DNA of 64,000 nucleotides from Nitrospira sp. (GTDB taxonomy: Bacteria; Nitrospirota; Nitrospiria; Nitrospirales; Nitrospiraceae): NCBI GenBank assembly GCA_016873495.1, contig VGXC01000002.1:62001-126000 (forward strand), in the 5' to 3' direction. Of the stretch, positions 43,336-51,978 are shown one piece after another. Each line of letters begins with the position of its first letter. Within the stretch, counting starts at the first letter, position 1. Made by a program: the position numbers and the translations under genes. Below the pieces are notes generated by a model, which had not been told where the DNA came from, ran no database searches, and saw only the letters and a program-made list of their open reading frames with translations.

Positions 43336-45186
43336 TCAATCGAGTTGAAACTCGGCCCGCCAGTCCGAATCCGACGCGAGCGGTGGTTGATCGGCCTTTC
43401 GGACCAGGCAGTTCCCCAGGACCAGCGAGTCCATGTCGGTGCGCATGAAGCAGCGATAGGCATCCGCCGGCGTGCAGACGATCGGCTCTCCCCGCACATT
43501 AAAAGAGGTGTTCACAAGCAGGCCATAGCCGGTTTTGGCCTCGAAGGCCTTGAGCAGGGCATGGAATCTCGGGTTCGTGTCCTTGGACACCGTCTGGATG
43601 CGCGCGGAATAGTCCAGGTGGGTTACGGCCGGAATATCCGATCGAGGCCGGTTCAGCCGTTCGATCCCGAAGAGTCGTCGATCTGCCTCGCTCAATGGTG
43701 TTCGCCTCGACTCTCGTACTCCCGCCACTAACAACATGTAGGACGACGGTTCATCCAGCTCAAAATAGTCCGCCACCCGCTCTTCCAGAACCGCCGGCGC
43801 AAAGGGACGGAAGGATTCGCGGTATTTGATCTTCAAGTTCATCACGGACTGCATCTTGGGCGAACGGGCATCGCCGATAATCGAGCGGTTGCCCAGGGCG
43901 CGAGGTCCGAACTCCATCCTTCCCTGCACCCAGCCCACGACCGATTCCTGTGCCAGTAACTCAGCCACCGTGCCGAACAGGGCCTCATCCGCCAGTCGCT
44001 CGAACGGGGCGCCCTGAGCTTGCAGCCAGCCTTCGATCTCCTCCTGGGTGTAAGCGGGCCCCAGGTATGAGCCGGCCATGCCGTCAGCCTGTCCGCTTGG
44101 AAGGGCCCGCTGCCCCCCCGCATGGATATGGGCGGCGGCCAGCGCCGCCCCCAGGGCCCCGCCTGCATCCCCTGCTGCCGGTTGAATCCATAACCGGTCG
44201 AAGATCCGTTCCCGCCGCAGCCGGCCGTTCGCAACACAGTTGAGGGACACGCCGCCCGCCAGGCAGAGGGCCTTCATCCCGGTCTGGCGACGCACATGCC
44301 CGGCGATCCGCAAGACCGCTTCTTCGGTCACCTCCTGGATCGAGCGGGCCAGGTCCATCTCGCGCTGCGTCAACTCCGACTCGGGCTTTCGAGGCTCGCC
44401 TCCGAACAGGCGGTGGAATCGTTCGCTCGTCATGCGCAGGTCTGTGCAATAGTCGAAATACTCCATGTTCAGGCGAAAGGACCCATCCTCCTTCAGATCA
44501 ATAAGGTGGGTGAGAATCAAATCCACATACTTGGGTTCGCCATAGGGCGCCAGACCCATGACCTTGTACTCGCCTGAGTTCACTTTGAAACCGGTATAGT
44601 AGGTGAACGCCGAGTAGAGGAGCCCGAGCGAGTGGGGGAAGGTAATGTCGGCCTGTAGGCTGAGCGACGAGCCTCGCCCCACCCCAAAGCTCGTAGTGGA
44701 CCACTCCCCCACCCCGTCCATGGTCAACACCGCCGCCTCTTCGAACGGAGAGGGGAAGAAAGCCGAGGCCGCGTGGGAAAAATGGTGCTCAGGGAAAAGG
44801 ATCGGCCCGGTCCATGTCGCACCCCCGGCCACATCTCCACATCCGTCAAGCTCCTGGCGCAGCAACCGTTCCAGAAAGAGCTTTTCCTTCAACCACACCG
44901 GCATGGCCGCGATAAAGGACCGCCAGCCGCGGGGGGCAAAGGAGAGGTACGTCTCCAGCAGCCGTTCGAATTTTAGGAGCGGCTTATCGTAGAAGGCCAC
45001 GCGATCCAGGTCCGCCAAACCCAAGCCCCCCTGCTTGAGGCAATAGGCCACGGCCTGATGCGGAAACCCGGCATCATGCTTCTTGCGGGTAAACCGCTCC
45101 TCTTGGGCCGCCGCGACGATGCGCCCGTCGACGACCAAGGCCGCCGCCGAATCGTGGTAATAGGCTGAGAGCCCTAGGACGTTCAT
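43336..45186 (-). CDS. Carbamoyltransferase (NodU/CmcH/SxtI family)
   Basis: This O-carbamoyltransferase transfers carbamoyl from carbamoyl phosphate, via an adenylate, to a hydroxyl group. The 616-residue protein has the N-terminal Kae1-like domain (MNVLGLSAYYHDSAAALVVDG, EERFTRKKHD, PEHHFSHAASAFFPSPF, VLTMDGVGEWSTT, NSGEYKVMGLAPYG, CLAGGVSLNCVANG). The C-terminal YrdC-like domain carries GRMEFGPRALGNRSI, RESFRPFAPAV and LVNTSFNVRGEPIVCTPADAYRCF. It heads the run with DUF5989, SxtJ-like and SGNH hydrolase genes. The acceptor is probably a polysaccharide sugar. Confidence 0.95.
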   Translation of the reverse strand: MNVLGLSAYYHDSAAALVVDGRIVAAAQEERFTRKKHDAGFPHQAVAYCLKQGGLGLADLDRVAFYDKPLLKFERLLETYLSFAPRGWRSFIAAMPVWLKEKLFLERLLRQELDGCGDVAGGATWTGPILFPEHHFSHAASAFFPSPFEEAAVLTMDGVGEWSTTSFGVGRGSSLSLQADITFPHSLGLLYSAFTYYTGFKVNSGEYKVMGLAPYGEPKYVDLILTHLIDLKEDGSFRLNMEYFDYCTDLRMTSERFHRLFGGEPRKPESELTQREMDLARSIQEVTEEAVLRIAGHVRRQTGMKALCLAGGVSLNCVANGRLRRERIFDRLWIQPAAGDAGGALGAALAAAHIHAGGQRALPSGQADGMAGSYLGPAYTQEEIEGWLQAQGAPFERLADEALFGTVAELLAQESVVGWVQGRMEFGPRALGNRSIIGDARSPKMQSVMNLKIKYRESFRPFAPAVLEERVADYFELDEPSSYMLLVAGVRESRRTPLSEADRRLFGIERLNRPRSDIPAVTHLDYSARIQTVSKDTNPRFHALLKAFEAKTGYGLLVNTSFNVRGEPIVCTPADAYRCFMRTDMDSLVLGNCLVRKADQPPLASDSDWRAEFQLD

Positions 45187-45207
45187 GCGTCGAATCCGCC
45201 TGCTCTA

Positions 45208-45360
45208 CTAAAATAGGGTGTAGATGAACGGCGCGACCGCCGACCCCTCGGTCAACACCAACAAGGCTCCGAACAGCAACAGAACGAGGATAATCGGGAG
45301 GAGCCAGAACTTCTTTCGCTCCCGCATGAAGGCCCACAGTTCTTTCACAAACGCCGCCAT
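45208..45360 (-). CDS. DUF5989 small membrane protein (SxtK-like)
   Basis: A 50-residue protein from the ATG at 45360: MAAFVKELWAFMRERKKFW, then one strong membrane helix (LLPIILVLLLFGALLVL) and a short exposed tail ending FIYTLF. This is the DUF5989 pattern, small proteins found next to carbamoyltransferases, including SxtK of saxitoxin clusters. It is 21 bp upstream of the carbamoyltransferase. The frame is open further upstream, but only through repeat DNA. Confidence 0.85.
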   Translation of the reverse strand: MAAFVKELWAFMRERKKFWLLPIILVLLLFGALLVLTEGSAVAPFIYTLF

Positions 45361-45379
45361 CGTGTCCTCTTTCTTTTCT

Positions 45380-45418
45380 TGACCGCTTCTTTTGCTCGAC
45401 GCTTCACGCCTCACGTCT
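45380..45418. repeat. Degenerate CTTCACG/CTCACG repeat
   Basis: The 61-bp spacer between the SxtJ-like and DUF5989 genes is built of related phrases (TTGCTCGACGCTTCACG, CCTCACGTCTTCATC). They match those at 32028-32078, 52843-52880 and 60940-60985. It has no coding sense. Confidence 0.45.
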
Positions 45419-45421
45419 TCA

Positions 45422-45817
45422 TCAGAACTGCCGCTCCATGCGGCTTGCCGTAAATTCGTCCGCACGGCGCATGCGCCAGTAGGAATCGGCACCCTCCGCG
45501 CGCAACTGGATCGGCTGCTTGCCGAGCAGGCGAAGCAGCAGCGCCGTCGGCGTAATCAGCAAACCGAAGAGGATCGTCAGGAGAATCCGTTGGTTGATAA
45601 AGCCCAGCAGCAAGGCCAGTTTCATCCAGCCAGCTCGAAGCGGCGTCAATGTGCGCGGCGCTAAAAGACCGGCCGCACAGAAGGCGCCGCTCAGCCCAAC
45701 GAGCCACCACGCGACCGTTCCGACCAGCACGTATCGCAGCAGGGCAAGCCCCGCCAGCCCGCCGGCCATGACCAAGCCGAACGATCGATTAAGTTTGTCC
45801 GGACTTGGTTGCCTCAT
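45422..45817 (-). CDS. SxtJ family membrane protein
   Basis: The 131-residue protein starts with a short polar segment (NRSFGLVMAGG), then two or three membrane helices in the first 60 residues (LAGLALLRYVLVG, WWLVGLSGAFCAAGLL). Another hydrophobic hairpin follows (LALLLGFINQRILLTILFGLLITPTALLLRLLGK), ending with a basic soluble tail. This matches the SxtJ family, named from saxitoxin clusters and found with carbamoyltransferases. Its function is unknown; a membrane platform for the carbamoyltransferase is a reasonable guess. It overlaps the SGNH hydrolase gene by 4 bp. Confidence 0.85.
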   Translation of the reverse strand: MRQPSPDKLNRSFGLVMAGGLAGLALLRYVLVGTVAWWLVGLSGAFCAAGLLAPRTLTPLRAGWMKLALLLGFINQRILLTILFGLLITPTALLLRLLGKQPIQLRAEGADSYWRMRRADEFTASRMERQF

Positions 45818-47508
45818 GGTCTATTGCTCTCTTTCAAGTTCCCGAGGGCGCCCAATTGCGCCTTTAGCACCGGGTCAATAACCTGGGCGGCCAACCGATG
45901 GCCTGAGGCCGTCAAATGAAAATCGTTGCTGAAATAGAGGGTTTCCGGGCTCCCGGCCGCTTCAAACGCCGGCAGCAGATCCACCGTGGGAATGCCCTGT
46001 TCACGGCACCAAGCCAGGAGCAACCGGTGCGGTTTGTAAAAGTCGTGCCGACCCGCAGCCTGCCCAATGCCGGCAAGATACTCCATTTGCAAGGCCCTAT
46101 CAAGCTGAACATGGTCGGGAATGATCACGAGTAACAAGGGAATTCCCCGTTCTCCAAGGAAATCACGAAACGCCAGCAATGTCTCTTGAGTCCTGGCCCA
46201 ATGTTGGGCGAAGAACCGGGTATTGTCGGCCAGATAAATGTCGCTGCGTTCGTATATGCCACGGACATATTGCTCACGGGAGACAAGCGGCGCAGTCTCG
46301 CCAAGCAACGCCTCACTGGAAGTTTGCTCCCCTGTCCAAGTCAATGCCTGCCGGACCCTGGCACCGCCGACCCGGAACAGATAATTGAGGTCATGGTACA
46401 GATACCAGCGGTCCAGCCCGACCGTGTCATGAAGCCAATTGCCGTTGCTGTGCACATAGTAGCTCTGCCCGGCAACAATCAAGATCCGAGGCAAATGGAG
46501 GTCGTCGCCTCGCTTGTTTTGAATGTCATTCCCGATGAAGAAGTTCAGGACCACCAGGTCCGGCTGAAGGCGGACTCCATACGTCTTGAGCAGATGCAGC
46601 TCTTCGTGCGGGCCCCAGGCCGGAACCCCGAGGTTAATGACTTCAGCCTCCGGCGCGTCGGCCTGCAGCCCGCGTTCGAGCAGGGTGACGAAGGCCTCGT
46701 CATAACTGACACCGGCCCCCCAGGTAAAGGAATCGCCCAAGGCGAGCACGCGCGGGGCAGCGCCAGGCCGTTTAACTTGACGCTCGCGATCTCGGAACCC
46801 TTGTGAATTGCTGAACCCGATCGTACCGCGAACCGGAATATGGGGCTTCAAGTTCGCTGAGGTATGCTTGTCCCCGAACAAGCCGCTCCTGGCAAGAAGT
46901 GGATCCGCCAGCCTGACCGTGACCTCGCCCACCAACAGAAAAACCAACAGGTTCACCAGCGCAACGTCCAGCCAGCGAACCGGCCGGCGATTCAACGCTC
47001 GGGCAAGGCCCTGCGGGCTGGCCAGAAACCAGCCGCTCCACGCAATGACAACCAGCAACCCGAGCATGAACTTATCCAGATGGTGGGCTTGGGCCGGAAC
47101 CGGGTAGTTAATCAGCAGGAACCCTCCAATGACGAGGCTCCAGAGGCCGCTCCATCCAGGCGACCAACAGGCAGCAATCGTCCGTTGGGGAGCCTGTGGC
47201 TTCCAGACCCTCCACGAGGCCAGGGCCAACAGCAGCCCCGCCAGAGACACCAGGACGAAGCTGACGATCAGGAGATCGTGCTTTGGTGGATTGGCCAGCT
47301 TACTGGCGGATAATGTCCATAAATATGACGCCAGGTGTCCGCTGGTCGCCCAAGCGCCCACGGATCCGGCGAGGCACAACCCGCACAGCATCCGTTCCGC
47401 CCATGTGCGCGCCGCCGCTACAGGATCACCGGCGGATGCCGATTCCGCCGACGAACCCGTGAGTAACGGCTCGTTGGGCTGGCCTTTGGCAAACGATCCC
47501 ATGCGCAT
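45814..47508 (-). CDS. Membrane-anchored SGNH/GDSL hydrolase
   Basis: The 564-residue protein has several N-terminal membrane segments (about residues 35-205). A periplasmic-side SGNH hydrolase domain follows: VLALGDSFTWGAGVSYDEAFVTLLE (block I Ser), INLGVPAWGPHEELHLL, LNFFIGNDIQ (block III Asn) and FSNDFHLTASGHRLAAQV (catalytic Asp-x-x-His). Such proteins add or remove acyl groups on surface polysaccharides. It lies in the carbamoyltransferase-DUF5989-SxtJ run, overlapping SxtJ by 4 bp. Relatives commonly accompany that trio. Confidence 0.92.
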   Translation of the reverse strand: MRMGSFAKGQPNEPLLTGSSAESASAGDPVAAARTWAERMLCGLCLAGSVGAWATSGHLASYLWTLSASKLANPPKHDLLIVSFVLVSLAGLLLALASWRVWKPQAPQRTIAACWSPGWSGLWSLVIGGFLLINYPVPAQAHHLDKFMLGLLVVIAWSGWFLASPQGLARALNRRPVRWLDVALVNLLVFLLVGEVTVRLADPLLARSGLFGDKHTSANLKPHIPVRGTIGFSNSQGFRDRERQVKRPGAAPRVLALGDSFTWGAGVSYDEAFVTLLERGLQADAPEAEVINLGVPAWGPHEELHLLKTYGVRLQPDLVVLNFFIGNDIQNKRGDDLHLPRILIVAGQSYYVHSNGNWLHDTVGLDRWYLYHDLNYLFRVGGARVRQALTWTGEQTSSEALLGETAPLVSREQYVRGIYERSDIYLADNTRFFAQHWARTQETLLAFRDFLGERGIPLLLVIIPDHVQLDRALQMEYLAGIGQAAGRHDFYKPHRLLLAWCREQGIPTVDLLPAFEAAGSPETLYFSNDFHLTASGHRLAAQVIDPVLKAQLGALGNLKESNRP

Positions 47509-47509
47509 G

Positions 47510-48403
47510 TCAGCTCACCCGGCCATAGGATCGAACAAGTCGCGACAGGCATCGCCAGCCAGTCTTCACGCTTCGCGCCCGGCCCAGACTGAGCGCCAAC
47601 CCCTTCGCAAGTATGGCGCGCCCTTGTGGAATCTGCCCGCTCGCGATCAGATGCTTGCCAAAATCGCAATAGTAGAAGGCCTGCTCCCGAAAAAGATACT
47701 GCCGCCGTTCAGACAGGTCGCCAAACCGCTTGAGCAACCGCTCGATGAGCAGGGCGCGATGCTCCAATGCAATATGCGCAGGTTTTATTTCGCGATTACG
47801 ATGGAAGGTCAGGGGCTCTCCGATGTTGGCAATGGTGCAGGCCGCGGCTATCCTGGGCCAGAGATCATGGTCATCCATGCCGGCCGAACCGAAGGCTTCG
47901 TCGAACCCGCCCACCGCGCTCAGGACCTTCTTGCGAATCATCGCCGCCGAAGGAGTCGGCACGTAGCCTTGCACGAATAGTCGGGCAAACGTTTCGTTGG
48001 GGTTATATCCGGCGCCGACAATTCCCATCGGCTTCCCAGCCCGGTCGATGTGTGCCACATCCGTGATCACCATCCCCACCTCGGGCCGCGCCTCCAGCAC
48101 CCTCACCTGCCGCTCCAACTTGGCCGGATGCCAGAGGTCGTCATGGTCCAGCAGCGCGATCGCCTCCCCCTGCGCTTCGGCGATGCCGCAATTTCTCGCC
48201 GCCGCCACCCCCGCATTCTCCTGTCGGACATTGCGGAGGCGGCGATCCAGGTTCTTGATCAGGTCTCCGGACCCGTCGGTGGACCCATCATCCACCACCA
48301 GCAGTTCGAAATCCTGCCACGTCTGATCCAGCACGCTCCGGACTGTTTCCCGGATCACATCCCGCGCGTTGTAGAGCGGAATCACGACGCTGACGCGCAT
48401 CAT
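47510..48403 (-). CDS. Glycosyltransferase family 2
   Basis: The 297-residue inverting GT-A enzyme shows VSVVIPLYNARDVIRETVRSVLDQTW, VVDDGSTDGSGDLI, an AAARNCGIAEAQGEA loop and the metal-binding LLDHDDLWHP. GSAGMDDHDLWPRIA is near the acceptor site. It lies 1 bp upstream of the SGNH hydrolase gene and 15 bp after a methyltransferase gene on the same strand. The donor sugar is unknown. Confidence 0.93.
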   Translation of the reverse strand: MMRVSVVIPLYNARDVIRETVRSVLDQTWQDFELLVVDDGSTDGSGDLIKNLDRRLRNVRQENAGVAAARNCGIAEAQGEAIALLDHDDLWHPAKLERQVRVLEARPEVGMVITDVAHIDRAGKPMGIVGAGYNPNETFARLFVQGYVPTPSAAMIRKKVLSAVGGFDEAFGSAGMDDHDLWPRIAAACTIANIGEPLTFHRNREIKPAHIALEHRALLIERLLKRFGDLSERRQYLFREQAFYYCDFGKHLIASGQIPQGRAILAKGLALSLGRARSVKTGWRCLSRLVRSYGRVS

Positions 48404-48418
48404 CCTCCCGTCATCCAG

Positions 48419-48910
48419 TTACGGTTTGACCGCCTCCAGGACCACCGTCATCTCCTCGCAGACGTTCCACAGGTACCGGCGGCAGCGTTTCTGCAGATAC
48501 GCCGGCAGAAACTTGAACGGCTTGCGCATGTCATAGGTGATCGAGACGGTCCGGAAATTGGTCCTGAGCCCGTAATAGTTTGGAGACTTGAAATACTCAA
48601 AGCTTTCCTCGGTCATGAATCGGACGTGGGTCGGGTCCACGAAGGCTTTCCGGGATGTATAGTAAGGCGTTTTGACGAGCACCCGGGCGCCCGGCGCGCA
48701 GACCCGATAGAGTTCCTCCATGAAGGCGATCAGATCGCGCATATGCTCGATCGAATGGATCGAATGGGCCTGCGCGACGCTGCTGTCCCGGAACGGCAGT
48801 CCGCGCTCGAAGTCGCAAACCACATCCACGCCGGGCACCAGCCGGCAGTCGATCCCGATCGTGCCTGGCCGCTTGTGGGCCCCGCATCCGATATCGAGGA
48901 TCAACCCCAT
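48419..48910 (-). CDS. Small class I SAM-dependent methyltransferase
   Basis: From the ATG at 48910 the 163-residue product begins directly with the AdoMet loop LILDIGCGAHKRPGTIGID. VVCDFERGLPFRDSSVAQAHSIHSIEHMRDLIAFMEELYRVCAPGARVLVKTPYYTSRKAFVDPTHVRF follows in pieces typical of the type 11 group. It is short but complete for this class. The start overlaps the upstream GT2 stop by 10 bp. An ATG at 48931 would lengthen the overlap. Confidence 0.86.
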   Translation of the reverse strand: MGLILDIGCGAHKRPGTIGIDCRLVPGVDVVCDFERGLPFRDSSVAQAHSIHSIEHMRDLIAFMEELYRVCAPGARVLVKTPYYTSRKAFVDPTHVRFMTEESFEYFKSPNYYGLRTNFRTVSITYDMRKPFKFLPAYLQKRCRRYLWNVCEEMTVVLEAVKP

Positions 48911-49812
48911 GGCGCCATCGTCCTCAACCACCGCGTGTACCCGCGCAGCCGCCAGGGTGCCTTGCGGATGGCCTGTCGATATGCCCGGCGCGCCTCGGAT
49001 CTCCGGCCGGTCCGCTCGGCTTCACCGCCGCGCGCCAGATAATAGTTCGCCCATTCGCGGTCCAGCGCCGCCCGCTGCCCGTCCGTCTGCAGGTCCATCC
49101 GCTCCAGGCCTTCCAAAAACCGCTCGCGGCTGGAAAGGATTTTCTCCTTATGCAACGCCTCGTCGAACGCCATGTCCCGATACCCATGCCCGCGCTGCAG
49201 CTTGCGAACCAGCACATGATCCACGCAAGCAAACTGCGTGGCGGCATAGAGCCGGATCGTCAGATCCGAGTCCTCCGATCCGTAGAGGTCCGGGTTCAGC
49301 AACCCCACCTTGTCCAGCACCATCCGCCTGATCAACAGCGTGGACGGCAACGTCACGTGCCCCCCGCAAAACGCTTGCACAAGCGGCTCTCCACTATGCC
49401 GCGCGCGCACCGTCTCCAGCACCGTCCCCCGCTCGTCCACCGACTCGAAGTCGGTATGCACCACCCCCACCTCCGGGTGATAGCGCATCACGTCGAGCTG
49501 CGCCGCAAGCTTGTCCGGAAGCCAGACGTCGTCGCAATCCAGCAACGCCACGAACTCCCCCCGTGCCTCAGCAAGGCCCCGGTTGCGGGAACGAGCCGGC
49601 CCCCCGTGATCCTGCTGAAACCAGGTGATCCCCGCCGTTCGTTGCAAGTCGGCCAGGATGGCCTGCGTGCCGTCCGTCGAACCGTCGTCCACCACGAGCA
49701 CTTCGACGTCACGAACCGTCTGAGCCCGCACGCTGGCGACGGCCTTCGCCACAAACGGCGCTCCGTTGAAGACAGGGATCACCACGCTGACCAGGGGCTC
49801 AGACAGGTTCAC
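48901..49812 (-). CDS. Glycosyltransferase family 2
   Basis: The GTG at 49812 (GGGAG 8 bp upstream) gives a 303-residue GT-A enzyme starting VNLSEPLVSVVIPVFNGAPFVAKAV. Motifs include VVDDGSTDGTQAIL, a GGPARSRNRGLAEARGEFVALLDCDDVW block with the metal-binding acidic residues, and LYGSEDSDLTIRLYAAT. The frame is open to 49863, overlapping the neighbour by 65 bp without homology. It is similar in layout to the GT2 proteins at 41026 and 47510, suggesting related copies. Confidence 0.92.
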   Translation of the reverse strand: MNLSEPLVSVVIPVFNGAPFVAKAVASVRAQTVRDVEVLVVDDGSTDGTQAILADLQRTAGITWFQQDHGGPARSRNRGLAEARGEFVALLDCDDVWLPDKLAAQLDVMRYHPEVGVVHTDFESVDERGTVLETVRARHSGEPLVQAFCGGHVTLPSTLLIRRMVLDKVGLLNPDLYGSEDSDLTIRLYAATQFACVDHVLVRKLQRGHGYRDMAFDEALHKEKILSSRERFLEGLERMDLQTDGQRAALDREWANYYLARGGEAERTGRRSEARRAYRQAIRKAPWRLRGYTRWLRTMAPWG

Positions 49813-50833
49813 CGATCCGCTCCCGCGATTCCAGCAACGCCCCGACGGCAGCCCGAACCTCATCCACCGAAATCCGCTTCATGCAACTCTCCTCGCCCCG
49901 CTCGCAGGTGGGGTGAAAACAGCGCCGGCAGTCGAGCCCTTTATACAGAACCCGGATCGTTGCACTCCGCGGCCCCCATTCGCCAGGATTCGACGGGCCG
50001 AAGAGCGCGACGACCGAGACCCCCAGCGCCGCGGCCATGTGCATGGGGCCGTTATCGTTGCCGACAAATATCTGGCAGCGCTTCAGGACCGCCGCATAGG
50101 TGAGCAACGGCGTCCGCCCGGCCAACACCGTCGGCGCCGAGCGGGCCTGACGCCGGACCTCCTCAGCCAGTTTCTGTTCCTGCCCGCTCCCCCCAATAAC
50201 CACCCGACAGCCGAACGATTCGGCCAACCGGTCCGCCAAAGCCGCAAAGCGCTCCGCCGGCCAAGCCTTGAACCAATAACGCGCCCCGGGCTGAAACATA
50301 ACCAGCGGCCCCCCCGTCCCCGCCAGTCCCACCTCTTCAAGCAGGCGGGCGGCCCGTTCGTCGTCTTCGAGAGACGTATAGAGCCTCGGCAGGCTTACCC
50401 TTGGCTCGATCCCCAGCGGCAACAGCGCCTGTAGATCATGCTCCACACGGTGGACCATTCCTGAAAGGGCCGGTGCAATCGTCGTAAAGAGAAGCCCCCG
50501 CCAACGGTGCTCTTCATTGAACCCGATCCGCAGCGGAGCCCTGCTCAGGCCTGTGAGAATAGCCGCGCGGTCCCCATCGGTCAGGTCGATCACCGCGTCG
50601 AAGCGGCGGCGGCGCACTGTCCGGAGGAAGCGCAGCTGCTCCGCCAGTCCGCCCTTCTCGACCACCAACACCTCCTGCACGTCGGGGTTCCATTTAAGGA
50701 CATCCTCGGTGCCTCGATTGACCGCCACGGTCAATCGGGCTTCCGGAAACCGTTCACGGAGCGCCCGTAGCACCGGCGTGGCCAGAAGCACGTCCCCGAT
50801 GTACCGAAGCTTGATGATCAGCAGATTGCGCAT
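49799..50833 (-). CDS. Glycosyltransferase family 9 (heptosyltransferase-like)
   Basis: From the ATG at 50833, 344 residues: NLLIIKLRYIGDVLLATPVLRALRERFP (the GT9 start), VDLTDGDRAAILTGLSRAPLRIGF, a Gly-rich MFQPGARYWFKAWPAERFAALADRL and FVGNDNGPMHMAAALGVSVVALFGPSNPGEWGP. A Cys-containing tail (LDCRRCFHPTCERGEESCM) follows, common in LPS heptosyltransferases. It probably adds a heptose to the LPS core or a related sugar. Four GT9 proteins are encoded in this window. Confidence 0.93.
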   Translation of the reverse strand: MRNLLIIKLRYIGDVLLATPVLRALRERFPEARLTVAVNRGTEDVLKWNPDVQEVLVVEKGGLAEQLRFLRTVRRRRFDAVIDLTDGDRAAILTGLSRAPLRIGFNEEHRWRGLLFTTIAPALSGMVHRVEHDLQALLPLGIEPRVSLPRLYTSLEDDERAARLLEEVGLAGTGGPLVMFQPGARYWFKAWPAERFAALADRLAESFGCRVVIGGSGQEQKLAEEVRRQARSAPTVLAGRTPLLTYAAVLKRCQIFVGNDNGPMHMAAALGVSVVALFGPSNPGEWGPRSATIRVLYKGLDCRRCFHPTCERGEESCMKRISVDEVRAAVGALLESRERIGEPV

Positions 50834-50844
50834 GAGCTTCCGCG

Positions 50845-51978
50845 CTACGCCACCGCACACAGTTCGCGATAGAGGTTCATCAGCCATCTCGCCGACCGGT
50901 CCCAGGTGAAGTCTTTGACTCGCTCGAAGCCCTTGGTCCGGAGCGTCTTCCGTAACGCGGCATCTTCAAGCACGCGCTGGAGCGCGTCACCCAACACTTC
51001 CGCATTCTCCGGATCGATCAGCAGCGCCGCATCCCCTGCCACTTCCGGCAACGACGTGGTGCTGGAGGTGATGACCGGCGCGCCGCATGCCATGGCCTCC
51101 AGGACCGGCATGCCGAAACCTTCATAGATCGACGGAAACACAAAGACCGTGGCGTACGAATAGAGCAGTCGCAGATCGGCCAGGGGTAGTCGGCCCGTAC
51201 AGACGATGTGCCGCTCAAGACCCAGCTCCCGCGCCGTGTGCGCCATATCGCCGAACCGATGGTGGATATCGCCGACCAGCACCAGGCAATGGTCTTTCAA
51301 CCGATCGGCTCGCTGCGCATACGCCCGCAGCAACGTCCGATGATTTTTGCGTGGGTCCGCTCCGCCGACGAACAAGATAAACCGATCGGTGGGAAGTCCA
51401 AACCGACGCCGAATCTGCGCCGGCGCATCCGGGTCCTGAACCGGGCGAAAATCATCAGACACGGCATTGGGGATGACCGTTATCCGATTGCGCGGCAGTC
51501 CGTAGAGCGACTCGATATCACGCGCGGAGTGGTCGGAGACGGTGATCACGCGCCTGGCCCGCCAGGCCGTCCTCTTCGTCCTATAGAAAGATACGCGCTG
51601 GCCCAACAGTTTTGTACTATACCGGGGGTACCGATCCAGCCACAGATCATGCACCGTGACCACCCCGCCGAAACGTCCGCTGGTGCGCATCTTGAAATTC
51701 GTGCCGTGGTAGAGGTCCAAGCCGTCTACCCACCCACGCCAACGCATGCCGAGTTTGCCCGACTCCACCCAGTGCAAGCGTCCCGCAATCTCGGCCGCCC
51801 TGAAGGGTTCCAGGGCGGCCGCACAAGCGCTCAAGGCCCCCGGGCGGACATAGGCGACCCATTCGACCTCGGCCCCCTCTTCCTTCAGGTCCAAGAGCGC
51901 CTTGAGCAAGTGATAGGTATGCCAGCCCACGCCGCCTCGGTCCCCGAGCAACGGATTGGCATCGATTCCGATCCTCAC
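50845..51978 (-). CDS. Glycosyltransferase family 4
   Basis: The 377-residue GT-B enzyme begins [25 protein letters not shown]. It has [64 protein letters not shown] and the E-x7-E-like [25 protein letters not shown]. It overlaps the downstream start of the GT9 side by none (11-bp gap) and its own start overlaps the preceding gene's stop (51975) as ATGA. It is similar in motif order to the GT4 at 38953. Confidence 0.93.
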   Translation of the reverse strand: MRIGIDANPLLGDRGGVGWHTYHLLKALLDLKEEGAEVEWVAYVRPGALSACAAALEPFRAAEIAGRLHWVESGKLGMRWRGWVDGLDLYHGTNFKMRTSGRFGGVVTVHDLWLDRYPRYSTKLLGQRVSFYRTKRTAWRARRVITVSDHSARDIESLYGLPRNRITVIPNAVSDDFRPVQDPDAPAQIRRRFGLPTDRFILFVGGADPRKNHRTLLRAYAQRADRLKDHCLVLVGDIHHRFGDMAHTARELGLERHIVCTGRLPLADLRLLYSYATVFVFPSIYEGFGMPVLEAMACGAPVITSSTTSLPEVAGDAALLIDPENAEVLGDALQRVLEDAALRKTLRTKGFERVKDFTWDRSARWLMNLYRELCAVA

